Source: Parabacteroides sp. Marseille-P3160 (GTDB taxonomy: Bacteria; Bacteroidota; Bacteroidia; Bacteroidales; Tannerellaceae). Taken from it: DNA of 64,000 nucleotides. How positions within the stretch are numbered: the first letter of the stretch is position 1; every line of letters begins with the position of its first letter. Position numbers and translations under genes: made by a program. Under the pieces are notes generated by a model. That model saw only the letters and a program-made list of their open reading frames with translations, searched no databases and was not told where the DNA came from. The DNA lies in contig NZ_LT799418.1 in assembly GCF_900162725.1 (NCBI RefSeq), forward strand, positions 375,194 through 439,193, in the 5' to 3' direction. Positions 32,796 to 42,245 of the stretch are shown here, piece by piece.

Positions 32796-34436
32796 ATGGC
32801 AATACCTCCTTTCAAGTATCAAGACCCGTTCCCAATGGGGAAAGATACGACAGAGTATTATTTACTTACAAAAGATTTTGTCTCGACGGCCTTGTTTGAA
32901 GGCAAGGAAATTTTAAAAGTAGAACCGGAAGCCTTGACTGAGTTGGCTCATGCCGCCTTCCGTGATGTTGCGTTTTTGCTTCGCCCGGAGCATCAGGCGC
33001 AGGTAGCAAAGATCCTTTCCGATCCGGAAGCCAGTGAAAACGACCGTTTCGTCGCCCTGACTTTCCTCCGAAATGCGGAAGTTTCGGCAAAAGGGCAACT
33101 TCCTTTCTGCCAGGATACCGGAACCGCGATCATCGTCGGCAAAAAAGGGCAACAGGTCTGGACCGGTTTCAATGATGCCGAAGCGCTCTCCAAAGGCGTT
33201 TATCAGACTTACACCGAAGAAAACCTCCGCTATTCGCAGAATGTACCTTTAACCATGTACGAAGAGAAGAATACGGGCTGTAACCTTCCGGCGCAAATCG
33301 ACCTTTATGCAACCGAAGGAGCAGAATACAAGTTCCTCTGTGTTGCCAAAGGAGGCGGTTCCGCCAATAAAACTTATTTGTTCCAGGAAACAAAAGCCTT
33401 GCTGAATCCAAAGACACTGCTTCCTTTTCTTGTCGAGAAAATGAAAACCCTGGGAACGGCCGCCTGCCCTCCGTACCATATCGCCTTTGTCATCGGCGGG
33501 ACTTCTGCCGAAACCAACCTGAAAACGGTTAAGTTGGCATCCGCACATTATTATGATTCGCTTCCGACGGAAGGGAACGAAGGCGGACAGGCATTCCGGG
33601 ATATCGAACTCGAAAAGCAGGTACTGGAAGAAGCCTACAACATCGGATTGGGGGCCCAATTCGGAGGAAAATATTTTGCTCATGACGTGCGGATTATCCG
33701 CCTGCCCCGTCACGGCGCATCCTGTCCGGTCGGAATGGGAGTCTCCTGTTCGGCCGACCGCAATATCAAAGCTAAGATCAATAAAGAAGGTGTCTGGATT
33801 GAGAAATTGGAAGCCAATCCGGGGCGTTTCATCCCCGAATCATTGCGTCACGCAGGTGAAGGCGACGCCGTGAAGATCGACCTGAACCGTCCGATGCCGG
33901 AAATCCTGAAAGAGTTGGACAAATACCCCGTGGCTACCCGCCTCTCTTTGAGCGGAACGATTGTAGTAGGCCGCGATATCGCCCATGCCAAACTAAAGGA
34001 ACGCCTCGATCGCGGAGAAGGCCTTCCCCAATATATCAAGGATCATCCCATTTACTACGCCGGCCCGGCTAAAACGCCGAAAGGGTTGGCATCCGGCTCC
34101 TTCGGCCCGACAACCGCCGGAAGGATGGATTCTTATGTGGATCTGTTCCAGGAAAACGGAGGCAGCTTGATCATGATCGCCAAGGGAAACCGGAGCCAGC
34201 AGGTGACGGACGCTTGTAAAAAACATGGCGGCTTCTATCTCGGAAGCATCGGAGGTCCTGCAGCCATCCTGGCACAGGACAGCATCAAAAAGGTGGAGTG
34301 CCTTGAATATCCCGAATTGGGAATGGAGGCTATCTGGAAAATCGAAGTGGAAAACTTCCCCGCTTTCATCCTGGTGGATAACAAGGGGAACGACTTCTTC
34401 AAGCAACTGAAGCCGCGTTGCGCCTGCAGCCGTTAA
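32796..34436 (+). CDS. fumB: Class I fumarate hydratase (iron-sulfur)
   Basis: A 546-residue [4Fe-4S] enzyme that interconverts fumarate and malate, as needed in the reductive branch of central metabolism that gives succinate in Bacteroidales. The three cluster cysteines lie in Phe-Cys-Gln-Asp-Thr-Gly (about residue 107), Thr-Gly-Cys-Asn-Leu-Pro (about 161) and Val-Ser-Cys-Ser-Ala-Asp-Arg (about 320). The C-terminal Fe-hydrolyase beta domain shows Gly-Pro-Thr-Thr-Ala-Gly-Arg-Met-Asp and Gly-Ser-Ile-Gly-Gly-Pro-Ala-Ala. Single-polypeptide class I enzymes are of this length. It is transcribed alone with a terminator at 34458-34500. Confidence 0.95.
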   Translation: MAIPPFKYQDPFPMGKDTTEYYLLTKDFVSTALFEGKEILKVEPEALTELAHAAFRDVAFLLRPEHQAQVAKILSDPEASENDRFVALTFLRNAEVSAKGQLPFCQDTGTAIIVGKKGQQVWTGFNDAEALSKGVYQTYTEENLRYSQNVPLTMYEEKNTGCNLPAQIDLYATEGAEYKFLCVAKGGGSANKTYLFQETKALLNPKTLLPFLVEKMKTLGTAACPPYHIAFVIGGTSAETNLKTVKLASAHYYDSLPTEGNEGGQAFRDIELEKQVLEEAYNIGLGAQFGGKYFAHDVRIIRLPRHGASCPVGMGVSCSADRNIKAKINKEGVWIEKLEANPGRFIPESLRHAGEGDAVKIDLNRPMPEILKELDKYPVATRLSLSGTIVVGRDIAHAKLKERLDRGEGLPQYIKDHPIYYAGPAKTPKGLASGSFGPTTAGRMDSYVDLFQENGGSLIMIAKGNRSQQVTDACKKHGGFYLGSIGGPAAILAQDSIKKVECLEYPELGMEAIWKIEVENFPAFILVDNKGNDFFKQLKPRCACSR

Positions 34437-34457
34437 TCCTCATTAAATAATCTAACT

Positions 34458-34500
34458 TGTCCGGTAGGGAGGGAATCGAGCCTTCCTTTCCGGACATTTT
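34458..34500 (+). terminator. Terminator of the fumarase gene
   Basis: TGTCCGG (34458-34464) pairs with CCGGACA (34490-34496), with inner pairing of GGGAGGG to CCTTCC, then TTTTTATTT. It lies 21 nt after the stop codon. Confidence 0.8.
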
Positions 34501-34587
34501 TATTTCTTTCTCCTCCTTCCACTCTCAAATATGAAAAACACCTCCGCTTTTTACCCGTCTTCCTGTTTTTAATAGAAAAAACTTGAT

Positions 34588-34595
34588 TACTTTTG
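34588..34595 (+). promoter_or_regulatory. Promoter -7 element of the gene at 34623
   Basis: TACTTTTG, 27 nt before the start codon. Confidence 0.45.
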
Positions 34596-34622
34596 TGAAA
34601 ATCAAAATGTAAAAAGAAAGTT

Positions 34623-35255
34623 ATGAGCTTCATCTCAAAAATATTTAAGAAAAAAACAGAAGAAGAGGGCTTGGCCAAGCCGACGGTTGAAGAGTTCATG
34701 TTCCTGATCCGCGTTTATTACCAGTCGGCCATCGCCGAGAAACTGGGGATTACCAACCTGAATGTCCTGTCGGATCTGGCCTTATTCAAGCGGATGCTAA
34801 AAATTCCTACCCAAGGCGGAAAACTCGGCCTGGCGGAAAAAGCGCGGGCGAGGAAAGTATTGAAACAAGACTACGGCCTTGGAGAGATCTTTTTCAAGGA
34901 AGTCGATACCTCTATAAAAAAGAATTGCAAGTCGGTGAATGATGTGCAAGGCTATTTTTATAAATTCCAGGGATTCACGAACGACCTGTTTACCCTGATC
35001 GGTACGCTGATGAAGTGGAAAGCGGCCGTCCCTTCTTTCCTGAAAAAGGCTTTGTACGCTGTCACAGAAAAAACAGTGCATGATATTGTAACGAAATCCG
35101 TGTGGAAAGATGAGGCTACTCAAAAGACCGCCTGGAATGTCCGCAAATATGCCGAGTCCCTGGGCTATTCGGAGCAGTGGATGACTGAATTTGTTTATCA
35201 TGTGGTTGTCCTTGCCAAAAAGGAGAAGAGAAATACGAAACAAGAGAAGAAATAA
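34623..35255 (+). CDS. Conserved hypothetical protein (Bacteroidales)
   Basis: A 210-residue, probably cytoplasmic, alpha-helical protein with basic ends (Lys-Lys-Lys near residue 9 and Lys/Arg-rich C-terminus) and no signal peptide or membrane segment. I do not recognise a named domain. It has its own promoter and lies 58 nt upstream of the alpha/beta-hydrolase-like gene in the same direction, so they may be cotranscribed. Confidence 0.65.
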   Translation: MSFISKIFKKKTEEEGLAKPTVEEFMFLIRVYYQSAIAEKLGITNLNVLSDLALFKRMLKIPTQGGKLGLAEKARARKVLKQDYGLGEIFFKEVDTSIKKNCKSVNDVQGYFYKFQGFTNDLFTLIGTLMKWKAAVPSFLKKALYAVTEKTVHDIVTKSVWKDEATQKTAWNVRKYAESLGYSEQWMTEFVYHVVVLAKKEKRNTKQEKK

Positions 35256-35313
35256 CAGTTCCCGCCGGAGAAGGCTCTCCAAAGAAAAGATACGGGATAA
35301 TAACTAACTCATA

Positions 35314-36525
35314 ATGATATACAGAGACGAATTCAATTATCTGAAAGAGATTGAAAATTACACCGATAATGAGATCGATATCGATGAAAATTTAGTTATT
35401 CGTAATTTTACTTTTGAGTCGAACTATCGTTTTATCCTGCCCGGAGGCGCCGGGAACAGCGATAATTACGAATATATTCCCAGCATCGCCGGCGATTACG
35501 AGCCGGATATTATCCAAAAGATGTTGAATAAAAAGGATGCGGAAATTCTGGAGAATGTGAAATTCCGTTACCACATCCTGATGCCGAAGAAGGAGAAACG
35601 AACGCACGCCTTTATCTTCCTATTCCATGGCTTCAACGAGAAATATTGGGCGAAATACCTGCCGTGGGCAAAGTATATGGTAGAGAAGACCGGTAAGTCG
35701 GTCGTCATGTTTCCGATTGCTTTCCATATGAACCGCGCTCCGGCGATCTGGAGCGATCCCCATGAAATGTATAATGTCAGCGAACAGCGGAAAGAACGGC
35801 ATCCCGACGTGATCTGCTCCAGCCTTTCGAACGTCGCGATCAGCACCCGCCTGCATAATAAGCCCCAGCGGTTTATCTGGTCCGGACTGCAGACCTACTA
35901 CGATGTGATCGATTTTGTCGAACGGATAAAAATGGGATTACATCCGGTCATTGTGCCGGGGGCCGGTATTGACTTCTTCTCTTATTCCATCGGGACGTTT
36001 CTCGGCGAGATACTGATGATGACCAACAAGAACGGCTATTTTTCCCATTCCAAATATGCCACCTTTTGCGGAGGGGCGGTGTTCAACCGCTTAAGCCCGG
36101 TATCCAAGTTTATTTTGGACAGCGAAGCCAATGTCAGCCTTTATTCCTACGTTGTGGAACATCTGGAGAGCCACATGAAGCGCGACGAGGTGCTAAGGCA
36201 TTATATGAACGCCCATCTGGAAGGCGTGAACTTCAGGTGCATGTTGAATTATAAGACATTGACCGGATTCAGGGAAGACCGTTTCCGGGAGTTGAGCGAC
36301 CAGTTCTATGTGATTGCCTTGGCTAAAGACGAGGTTGTGCCGGCTTATGAAATTATCAATACCCTGCAGGGGATTGACCGGGATATTCCGATCCCGATAG
36401 AGACGCTCGACTATCCTTATAAGTATACGCATGAAGATCCGTTTCCCATTATTCCGAAAATAGCAGACCAAGTGGACGAGCAGTTTCACCTTACTTTTGA
36501 CAAGATCTGCGACTTCCTCAAATGA
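35314..36525 (+). CDS. Alpha/beta-hydrolase-like protein (DUF6051 type)
   Basis: A 403-residue protein with alpha/beta-hydrolase features: an oxyanion-hole type Phe-Leu-Phe-His-Gly-Phe-Asn-Glu (about 107-114) and a nucleophile elbow Phe-Ser-Tyr-Ser-Ile-Gly (about 222-227), a variant of Gly-x-Ser-x-Gly. A late Asp (in Ala-Lys-Asp-Glu-Val-Val-Pro, about 338-344) and a His (Tyr-Thr-His-Glu-Asp, about 371-375) could complete a triad. No signal peptide is seen, so it is cytoplasmic. Substrate unknown. Its 3' end overlaps the convergent HAD gene by 8 nt. Confidence 0.7.
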   Translation: MIYRDEFNYLKEIENYTDNEIDIDENLVIRNFTFESNYRFILPGGAGNSDNYEYIPSIAGDYEPDIIQKMLNKKDAEILENVKFRYHILMPKKEKRTHAFIFLFHGFNEKYWAKYLPWAKYMVEKTGKSVVMFPIAFHMNRAPAIWSDPHEMYNVSEQRKERHPDVICSSLSNVAISTRLHNKPQRFIWSGLQTYYDVIDFVERIKMGLHPVIVPGAGIDFFSYSIGTFLGEILMMTNKNGYFSHSKYATFCGGAVFNRLSPVSKFILDSEANVSLYSYVVEHLESHMKRDEVLRHYMNAHLEGVNFRCMLNYKTLTGFREDRFRELSDQFYVIALAKDEVVPAYEIINTLQGIDRDIPIPIETLDYPYKYTHEDPFPIIPKIADQVDEQFHLTFDKICDFLK

Positions 36526-37291
36526 GCCCGAAGTGTTGGAACGCTTTCCGTATTCCGTCTTCGTCAACAGTATCGGTTACGTAGTCCGCCTCTTTTTTGA
36601 CGTGGTCGAGAGCATTTCCCATTGCCACGCCGATACCCGCATGGCGTAGCATGGCGATGTCATTCCCTCCATCTCCGAAAGCCATCGTCTCCTCCACCGT
36701 AAAGCCGAAACGGGCGGCGATTTTGTCGATGCCCAGCCCTTTGTCTACGCCGGTCGTAACCACGTCGGCGAAGGTCGGATGCCAACGGGCTGCCGTACAG
36801 TGGGGAAGCGCCTTCATCACTTCGCTTTCTTCCTCCGGCGTAAAGAATGCGACCAACTGGTAGATCTCTTTGTCCAGGATGTATTCGATCGGCCGGATCG
36901 GCACGCTTCTGAATTTAAGAAGCTGGAAAAGGAACCGCACCTCATCGTCCACGAGATTGACCGTCATTTCGTTTTCTTCCACGGACATGCAGGGGAAACT
37001 TCTGACTTCCTGTTGGTAGCGGACGAATGATTCGATGTCTTCCGGGGAAATGCTGCGTTTATAGAGTACTTCTTTTCCTGCGAAACAATACCCTCCGTTG
37101 AGGGTGATGTAGCCGTCGAAGGGAATGTCGTCCAGGTTATTGATAGCAGACTGGTGCCGCCCGGTGGCGACAAAAGTCATGATTCCTTTCTTACGGACTT
37201 CCTCAAGGGCTCGCCTGGTGGAATCGGGGACGCGGTGGGTGTTAAAACTGACTAACGTGCCGTCGATATCCAGGAATATTGCCTTTACCAT
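36518..37291 (-). CDS. HAD-superfamily phosphatase (Cof/YbjI type)
   Basis: A 257-residue Cof-type HAD hydrolase (class IIB cap). Motif I Phe-Leu-Asp-Ile-Asp-Gly-Thr-Leu (about 6-13), motif II Ala-Thr-Gly-Arg (about 42-45), the motif III Lys in Gly-Val-Asp-Lys-Gly-Leu-Gly and motif IV Phe-Gly-Asp-Gly-Gly-Asn-Asp (about 203-209) are complete. Members dephosphorylate sugar phosphates and cofactors such as FMN or PLP with low specificity. It is transcribed alone, convergent with the previous gene. The repeat block at 37435-37537 lies 143 nt upstream of its start. Confidence 0.9.
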   Translation of the reverse strand: MVKAIFLDIDGTLVSFNTHRVPDSTRRALEEVRKKGIMTFVATGRHQSAINNLDDIPFDGYITLNGGYCFAGKEVLYKRSISPEDIESFVRYQQEVRSFPCMSVEENEMTVNLVDDEVRFLFQLLKFRSVPIRPIEYILDKEIYQLVAFFTPEEESEVMKALPHCTAARWHPTFADVVTTGVDKGLGIDKIAARFGFTVEETMAFGDGGNDIAMLRHAGIGVAMGNALDHVKKEADYVTDTVDEDGIRKAFQHFGLI

Positions 37292-37434
37292 AGTTGCCTT
37301 TACCTATTGATTCCCTGCAAATGTAAGAAAAGAATACGAATGAAGGCCTTTGTCCGCAGACTTTCCTGCGCGCTAAACACAGCCGGCTGTATACCAGTTG
37401 TTTGCAAAAGGGCTTGCCATCGTCTTGTTCTATA

Positions 37435-37537
37435 TCCATAGAACACGTGTTCCATAGCTGTAGAACACGTGTTTCATAGCTGTAAAACACGTGTTTTATA
37501 GCCGTAAAACACATGTTTCATAGCCGTAGAACAAAAG
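37435..37537. repeat. 22-bp-period palindromic tandem repeat, block 2
   Basis: Four full units (starts 37435, 37457, 37479, 37501) and a partial one (37523-37537), each 22 bp without spacers. Each unit has the palindrome AACACGTGTT or a near match, and the junctions form ATAGCTGTA-like half palindromes. It is the closest relative of block 1 at 1691-1778. Confidence 0.75.
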
Positions 37538-37601
37538 AGGCAGTATTACATTGGTATGAATTCGGTCGGGAGACCGGCAAGGCGTGTACTGATTTTTTTC
37601 G

Positions 37602-37690
37602 TTGCAGATTGGGTAAAATCAGCCGGCGGGCGTTATATTTACAAAAAAATTTCGCTTTAGTTTAGATTGATAGTAATAAAATATACGGAA
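37602..37690 (+). repeat. Decayed duplicate of the glucosaminidase promoter and 5' end
   Basis: This stretch aligns with 38002-38088: TGCAGATTGGGTAAAATC is identical in both, then CGGCGG/CGACGG, TATATTTA in place of the promoter box TATCTTTG, and ATAAAATATACGGAA in place of ATGAAGTATACAAAA. The start codon is thus ATA and the promoter box is damaged. It ends just before the four-hairpin element. It is best read as an inactive direct repeat. Confidence 0.65.
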
Positions 37691-37692
37691 GC

Positions 37693-37815
37693 CGTGTTGG
37701 AAGCAAAGCCCCTGCTTTGCCTATCTTTAAAAAAGGATAATCATTGCGAGGCGGGAGCCTCGCTTTTATCACCGACGGAAGCCGGAGCTTCCGCCGAACA
37801 TAATAAGAATTTAAA
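37693..37815. repeat. Four-hairpin dispersed element, copy 2
   Basis: Hairpins at 37703-37720, 37722-37739, 37746-37763 and 37774-37795, each with a 4-nt loop, line up base for base with those of copy 1 (1848-1940). The third stem is perfect here (GCGAGGC/GCCTCGC) and the fourth has one mismatch. Loops 1 and 4 differ from copy 1 in five positions while the stems differ in three. Confidence 0.75.
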
Positions 37816-38033
37816 TGTTTGCCCTGCATTGCAAAAGAATTTATCTTTTGACTGGTTTCCCTTTCTTACGAAACTTCAATATTCAATAGTTGTTAGAAAT
37901 ATAAATTGAATAGCAGTTTTGCGGGAATTGAGTGGCGGAAATGCCTGCAGCGTCAGGCAACAATGATAGAGATTGCTTTGAAAGGAGTCGAATTTTGTTC
38001 AATGCAGATTGGGTAAAATCGCTCGACGGTAAT

Positions 38034-38041
38034 TATCTTTG
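38034..38041 (+). promoter_or_regulatory. Promoter -7 element of the glucosaminidase gene
   Basis: TATCTTTG, 28 nt before the ATG at 38070. The matching position in the upstream duplicate (37602-37690) reads TATATTTA. Confidence 0.55.
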
Positions 38042-38069
38042 CAAAAAGTTTTGCATTAGATTGATAACA

Positions 38070-38984
38070 ATGAAGTATACAAAAGTTCGTCTCCTTGCCC
38101 TTTTTACCGGGCTACTGCTCTTTTGCTCTTTCCAGATGCAGGGACAACGGAAGAATGCCGCCTATGAACAATATATTAAGCAATACAGCGACCTGGCTGT
38201 GGAACAACAGCGTAAATTCAAGATACCGGCCAGTATCACCTTGGCGCAGGCCTTGCTCGAGTCGGGAGCCGGTTTAAGCACATTAGCCAAAAACTCCAAC
38301 AATCATTTCGGCATTAAATGCCATGCCGATTGGGACGGCGGGCGTGTCTATCACGATGATGACGAGGTGGGCGAATGTTTTCGTAAATACATAAAGGTAA
38401 TCCATTCCTATGACGATCATTCCCTCTTTCTGACGAAGCGCCCCCGCTATGCAGGGCTATTCAAACTGGACATTAAGGACTATAAGGGCTGGGCACGCGG
38501 ATTGCAGGAATATGGATATGCAACCGACCGGGCTTATGCCAATAAGCTGATCAAGCTGATTGAAGACTATGAGCTGTACCGCTTTGATGCAGTGTCGGGG
38601 CCCAGATATATGCCGCGGACGGAAAGCGGGCAGACGGTAAGGTTGCAGCGCGCGGTTTATAAATCCTACGGATTGCTTTATGTCGTTGCGCGTGAGAACG
38701 ATTCGTTCGCGAAGATCGCTGACGACCTTGGCTTTAAGGAAAAGCACCTGCTCAAATATAACGAGGTTCCGGAAGACTTCCCTTTGCAAAAGGGCGATAT
38801 CGTTTATCTGGAGAAGAAAAAGAGTAAGGCCGACAAACCTCATTACGACCATGTGGTGCAGATCGGAGAGTCGATGCACAGCATTTCCCAGCGTTACGGC
38901 ATGAGGATGAAAAGCCTGTATAAGCTGAATAAGAAGGCATTCGACTACATCCCGGAAGAAGGCGATGTGCTAAAACTTAGATAA
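38070..38984 (+). CDS. Glucosaminidase (GH73-like) with C-terminal LysM
   Basis: A 304-residue peptidoglycan hydrolase. The start at 38070 gives a proper signal peptide (Met-Lys-Tyr-Thr-Lys, then a hydrophobic run to about residue 26); the open frame from 37932 has no sensible N-terminus. The glucosaminidase domain (about 30-175) has Ser-Ile-Thr-Leu-Ala-Gln-Ala-Leu-Leu-Glu-Ser-Gly (catalytic Glu near 61), Asn-His-Phe-Gly-Ile-Lys-Cys and Tyr-Ala-Thr-Asp-Arg-Ala-Tyr-Ala. One LysM-like segment is at about 205-250 and a clear LysM at about 260-304 (Val-Gln-Ile-Gly-Glu-Ser-Met-His-Ser-Ile-Ser-Gln-Arg-Tyr). It should cut or remodel the glycan strands in the periplasm. Transcribed alone from 38034-38041. 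Confidence 0.9.
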   Translation: MKYTKVRLLALFTGLLLFCSFQMQGQRKNAAYEQYIKQYSDLAVEQQRKFKIPASITLAQALLESGAGLSTLAKNSNNHFGIKCHADWDGGRVYHDDDEVGECFRKYIKVIHSYDDHSLFLTKRPRYAGLFKLDIKDYKGWARGLQEYGYATDRAYANKLIKLIEDYELYRFDAVSGPRYMPRTESGQTVRLQRAVYKSYGLLYVVARENDSFAKIADDLGFKEKHLLKYNEVPEDFPLQKGDIVYLEKKKSKADKPHYDHVVQIGESMHSISQRYGMRMKSLYKLNKKAFDYIPEEGDVLKLR

Positions 38985-38999
38985 TTCAGGTTAAAGTAT

Positions 39000-39007
39000 T
39001 ACCTTTG
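39000..39007 (+). promoter_or_regulatory. Promoter -7 element of the purM-prfA-pyrF group
   Basis: TACCTTTG, 21 nt before the purM start codon. Confidence 0.5.
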
Positions 39008-39028
39008 CAGACCAAATGAAAGATAAGC

Positions 39029-40198
39029 ATGAGCGATCAGAGATATAATCTTCGCGGCGTATCCGCTTCCAAAGAGGATGTACATAACGCGATTAAGAAT
39101 ATAGACAAGGGGATTTTTCCTCAGGCATTCTGTAAAATTATTCCGGATGTGCTGGGGGGAGATCCGGCTTATTGCAATATCATGCACGCCGACGGGGCGG
39201 GAACAAAATCATCGCTGGCTTATCTGTACTGGAAGGAGACCGGCGACTTGTCGGTCTGGAAAGGCATCGCCCAGGATGCCCTGATTATGAATATAGACGA
39301 CCTGCTCTGTGTCGGTGCGGTTGATAACATCCTGGTATCCTCTACGATCGGGCGGAATAAACTGCTGATCCCCGGTGAAGTCATTTCTGCGATTATCAAC
39401 GGTACGGACGAACTGCTGGCCGGATTGCGCGAAATGGGAATCGGTTGCTACGGGACCGGCGGCGAGACGGCGGACGTAGGCGACTTGGTGCGTACCATCA
39501 TTGTGGACAGTACCGTAACCTGCCGGATGAAGCGGGCAGACGTGATCGACAATGCCCGCATCCAGGGCGGGGATGTGATTGTCGGGCTGTCCTCGTTCGG
39601 ACAGGCCACGTATGAAAAGGAATATAACGGCGGTATGGGAAGCAACGGGTTGACCTCGGCCCGGCATGATGTGTTTGCCAAGTATCTGGCAGCTAAATAC
39701 CCGGAGAGCTTTGATGCGGCGGTTCCGGACGAACTGGTATATTCCGGCGGCCTCCGGCTGACGGATCAGATCGAAGAGACGGGCGTCGATGCCGGGAAAC
39801 TGGTACTATCGTCTACGCGTACATACGCCCCGGTGGTAAAAGTGCTGCTCGACCGCTTGCGCCCTGCTATTCACGGGATGGTGCATTGCTCCGGCGGTGC
39901 CCAGACGAAGATCCTGCATTTCGTAAAAAACAAGCGGGTGACGAAGAATAATCTTTTCCCTGTTCCTCCCTTATTCCGCATCATTCAGGAGCAGAGCGGT
40001 ACGGATTGGAGTGAAATGTACAAAGTGTTCAACATGGGGCACCGGTTTGAGGTTTATCTGGCTCCCGAACACGCCGGTGAAGTGGTCGGGATAGCGAAAA
40101 GTTTCGGCATCGATGCCCGGATAGTGGGTTTCGTGGAAGATGCAGGACAGAATGAATTGGTTATCGAAAGTGAAAAAGGTCGCTTTCTCTACGAATAA
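39029..40198 (+). CDS. purM: Phosphoribosylformylglycinamidine cyclo-ligase (AIR synthase)
   Basis: A 389-residue enzyme of the PurM/AIR-synthase family that closes the imidazole ring in purine synthesis using ATP. It is of the Bacteroidetes type, longer than the E. coli enzyme (about 345). The His-Ala-Asp-Gly-Ala-Gly-Thr-Lys motif (about 52-59), Asp-Ala-Leu-Ile-Met-Asn-Ile-Asp-Asp (about 88-96) and Gly-Thr-Gly-Gly-Glu-Thr-Ala-Asp (about 140-147) are typical. It is followed by prfA after 5 nt. Confidence 0.92.
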   Translation: MSDQRYNLRGVSASKEDVHNAIKNIDKGIFPQAFCKIIPDVLGGDPAYCNIMHADGAGTKSSLAYLYWKETGDLSVWKGIAQDALIMNIDDLLCVGAVDNILVSSTIGRNKLLIPGEVISAIINGTDELLAGLREMGIGCYGTGGETADVGDLVRTIIVDSTVTCRMKRADVIDNARIQGGDVIVGLSSFGQATYEKEYNGGMGSNGLTSARHDVFAKYLAAKYPESFDAAVPDELVYSGGLRLTDQIEETGVDAGKLVLSSTRTYAPVVKVLLDRLRPAIHGMVHCSGGAQTKILHFVKNKRVTKNNLFPVPPLFRIIQEQSGTDWSEMYKVFNMGHRFEVYLAPEHAGEVVGIAKSFGIDARIVGFVEDAGQNELVIESEKGRFLYE

Positions 40199-40203
40199 GG
40201 TCG

Positions 40204-41289
40204 ATGGCGGGAAGTACATTAGTAAGCAAGTTGGATGGTTTGGTAAACCGTTTTGAAGAGGTGGGTACGTTGATTGCCGACCCGGCTGTGATTGCCGATA
40301 TGAAGCGGTTTGTCAAATTGAATAAGGAATACCGTGATTTGGAGAAAATCATGGAGGCGCGAAAAGAATACATCCGGTTGCAACAAGGAATGGACGAGGC
40401 GAAAGAACTGATCGACAGCGAACAGGATCCGGAGATGAGGGAGATGGCCCGTGAGGAGCTGGAGCAATGCGCTTCCCGTATCCCGGCTTTGGAGGAAGAG
40501 ATCAAGCTGTTGCTCGTTCCTGCCGACCCGCAGGATGATAAGAATGCGATCGTAGAGATCCGCGGAGGAACCGGAGGGGACGAGGCGGCGCTTTTTGCCG
40601 GCGACCTCTATCGTATGTATGTGAAATATTGTGAGAGCCGGGGCTGGAAGGTCGAACTGACCAGCAGTACGGAGGGTACTTCCGGCGGTTTCAAGGAGAT
40701 AATCTTTACGGTAAGCGGGGAAGGCGTCTACGGAGTGATGAAATATGAATCCGGCGTCCATCGGGTACAGCGGGTGCCGCAAACGGAAACCCAAGGGCGG
40801 GTGCATACCTCTGCCGCCACAGTCGCCGTCCTGCCGGAAGCGGATGAGTTTGACGTTGATATTAAGGAATCGGATATCCGGGTGGATATCTTTTGCGCTT
40901 CCGGTCACGGCGGGCAGTCGGTAAATACTACCTATTCGGCGATCCGCCTGGTCCATTTGCCGACGGGAATCACAGTACAATGCCAGGACGAAAAGTCCCA
41001 ATTGAAGAATAAAGCCAAAGCGATGGCCGAATTGCGTTCGCGTATCTATAATATAGAATACCAGAAATATATGGACGAAATCGCTTCAAAGCGGAAGACA
41101 ATGGTTTCTTCCGGTGATCGCTCGGCCAAGATCCGTACCTATAACTTTCCGCAGGGACGGGTGACGGATCATCGTATCAATTACACGATTTATAATCTTT
41201 CCGCCTTTATGGACGGTGATATCCAAGATTGCCTGGATCACCTGATCGTGGCGGAAAATGCGGAACGATTAAAAGAATCGGAATTATAA
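40204..41289 (+). CDS. prfA: Peptide chain release factor 1
   Basis: A 361-residue class I release factor that reads UAA and UAG and triggers peptide release. The Gly-Gly-Gln motif is in His-Gly-Gly-Gln-Ser-Val-Asn-Thr-Thr (about 237-245), and the stop-codon-reading tripeptide is Pro-Gln-Thr in Arg-Val-Pro-Gln-Thr-Glu-Thr-Gln-Gly, i.e. the Pro-x-Thr form of RF1. Length is normal. It lies between purM and pyrF, an arrangement usual in this order of bacteria. Confidence 0.96.
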   Translation: MAGSTLVSKLDGLVNRFEEVGTLIADPAVIADMKRFVKLNKEYRDLEKIMEARKEYIRLQQGMDEAKELIDSEQDPEMREMAREELEQCASRIPALEEEIKLLLVPADPQDDKNAIVEIRGGTGGDEAALFAGDLYRMYVKYCESRGWKVELTSSTEGTSGGFKEIIFTVSGEGVYGVMKYESGVHRVQRVPQTETQGRVHTSAATVAVLPEADEFDVDIKESDIRVDIFCASGHGGQSVNTTYSAIRLVHLPTGITVQCQDEKSQLKNKAKAMAELRSRIYNIEYQKYMDEIASKRKTMVSSGDRSAKIRTYNFPQGRVTDHRINYTIYNLSAFMDGDIQDCLDHLIVAENAERLKESEL

Positions 41290-41315
41290 ACACTCTATTA
41301 CGGAATGAAGAAAGA

Positions 41316-42146
41316 ATGACAAAGCAGGAATTAATCGAAAATATCAAGAGGAAGGCCTCCTTTCTCTGTGTGGGACTGGATCCTGATATAAAAAAAATAC
41401 CGGAACATCTGTTAGGAGAAAAAGATCCGGTTTTCACCTTTAATAAAGCGATTATCGACGCAACCGCCGATTATTGCATCGCCTATAAGCCGAACCTTGC
41501 CTTTTATGAAAGCCTGGGCGTCCCGGGACTTCTCTCGTTTGAGAAAACGGTCGCTTATTTGCGTGAGAATTATCCGGATCAATTCATCATAGCCGATGCG
41601 AAACGCGGCGATATAGGCAATACCTCGGAGATGTATGCGCGGTCGTTTTTCGACCATCTCAAAGTCAATGCCGTTACGGTCGCTCCTTATATGGGCGAAG
41701 ATAGCGTTAAACCTTTTCTAATCTATCCGGACAGTTGGGTGATTCTGCTGGCTCTGACTTCAAACAAAGGGTCGCGGGATTTCCAGTTTACGGAGGATGC
41801 CGGCGGGAAACGGTTGTTTGAGAAGGTAATCCGGAAATCGCAGGAGTGGGCTTCTTCGGAGCAATTGATGTATGTGGTAGGGGCTACGCAGGGAAAGTTG
41901 TTTGCGGACATCCGGGAATATGCTCCCGACTATTTTCTCCTGGTTCCCGGCGTGGGAGCACAGGGAGGTAGCTTGAAAGAGGTTGTCGACTATGGTATGA
42001 ATGCTGAATGCGGCTTGATCGTCAATTCGTCCCGGGCTATTATTTATGCTGACGCGAGTCCCCGTTTCGATGCGGTAGCGAGGGAGAAAGTTTCTGTTAT
42101 ACAGCAGGAAATGTCCACTTGTTTGCGTGAAAAAGGAATTATTTAA
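41316..42146 (+). CDS. pyrF: Orotidine 5'-phosphate decarboxylase
   Basis: A 276-residue enzyme for the last step of UMP synthesis, of the longer OMPDC group found in Mycobacterium and Bacteroidetes. The start at 41316 (Met-Thr-Lys-Gln-Glu-Leu) is preferred since the frame further up to 41229 overlaps prfA. The catalytic stretch [12 protein letters not shown] (about 90-101) and Val-Pro-Gly-Val-Gly-Ala-Gln-Gly-Gly (about 210-218) are present. It follows prfA by 26 nt. Confidence 0.95.
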   Translation: MTKQELIENIKRKASFLCVGLDPDIKKIPEHLLGEKDPVFTFNKAIIDATADYCIAYKPNLAFYESLGVPGLLSFEKTVAYLRENYPDQFIIADAKRGDIGNTSEMYARSFFDHLKVNAVTVAPYMGEDSVKPFLIYPDSWVILLALTSNKGSRDFQFTEDAGGKRLFEKVIRKSQEWASSEQLMYVVGATQGKLFADIREYAPDYFLLVPGVGAQGGSLKEVVDYGMNAECGLIVNSSRAIIYADASPRFDAVAREKVSVIQQEMSTCLREKGII

Positions 42147-42245
42147 GGGAATGCATAGACTTTCCCAATATTTTTCACCAATTTTGCAAACTGACTTTCA
42201 AAAAATTCTGGAAGTCTTCTATAATTCAATGCATAATTAAATTTA

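Larger units (their letters stand above)
37292..38069. other. Gene-free island with three kinds of repeats
   Basis: This 778-bp stretch between divergent genes contains, in order, the 22-bp-period block (37435-37537), a small CGGTC/GACCG hairpin (37564-37577), a decayed duplicate of the promoter and first codons of the glucosaminidase gene (37602-37690), the four-hairpin element copy 2 (37693-37815) and the functional promoter (38034-38041). Open frames in it are not convincing genes. Confidence 0.65.

Noticed and set aside
37667-37909. Small ORF of 80 codons through element copy 2
   Set aside because: It starts in the decayed duplicate of the glucosaminidase 5' end and runs through hairpins; no independent sign of coding.
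37932-38069. N-terminal extension of the glucosaminidase in the longer open frame
   Set aside because: The signal peptide starts at 38070, and the promoter box at 38034-38041 lies inside the extension.
40219-41001. Minus-strand frame opposite prfA
   Set aside because: Antisense shadow of prfA; no homology recognised.
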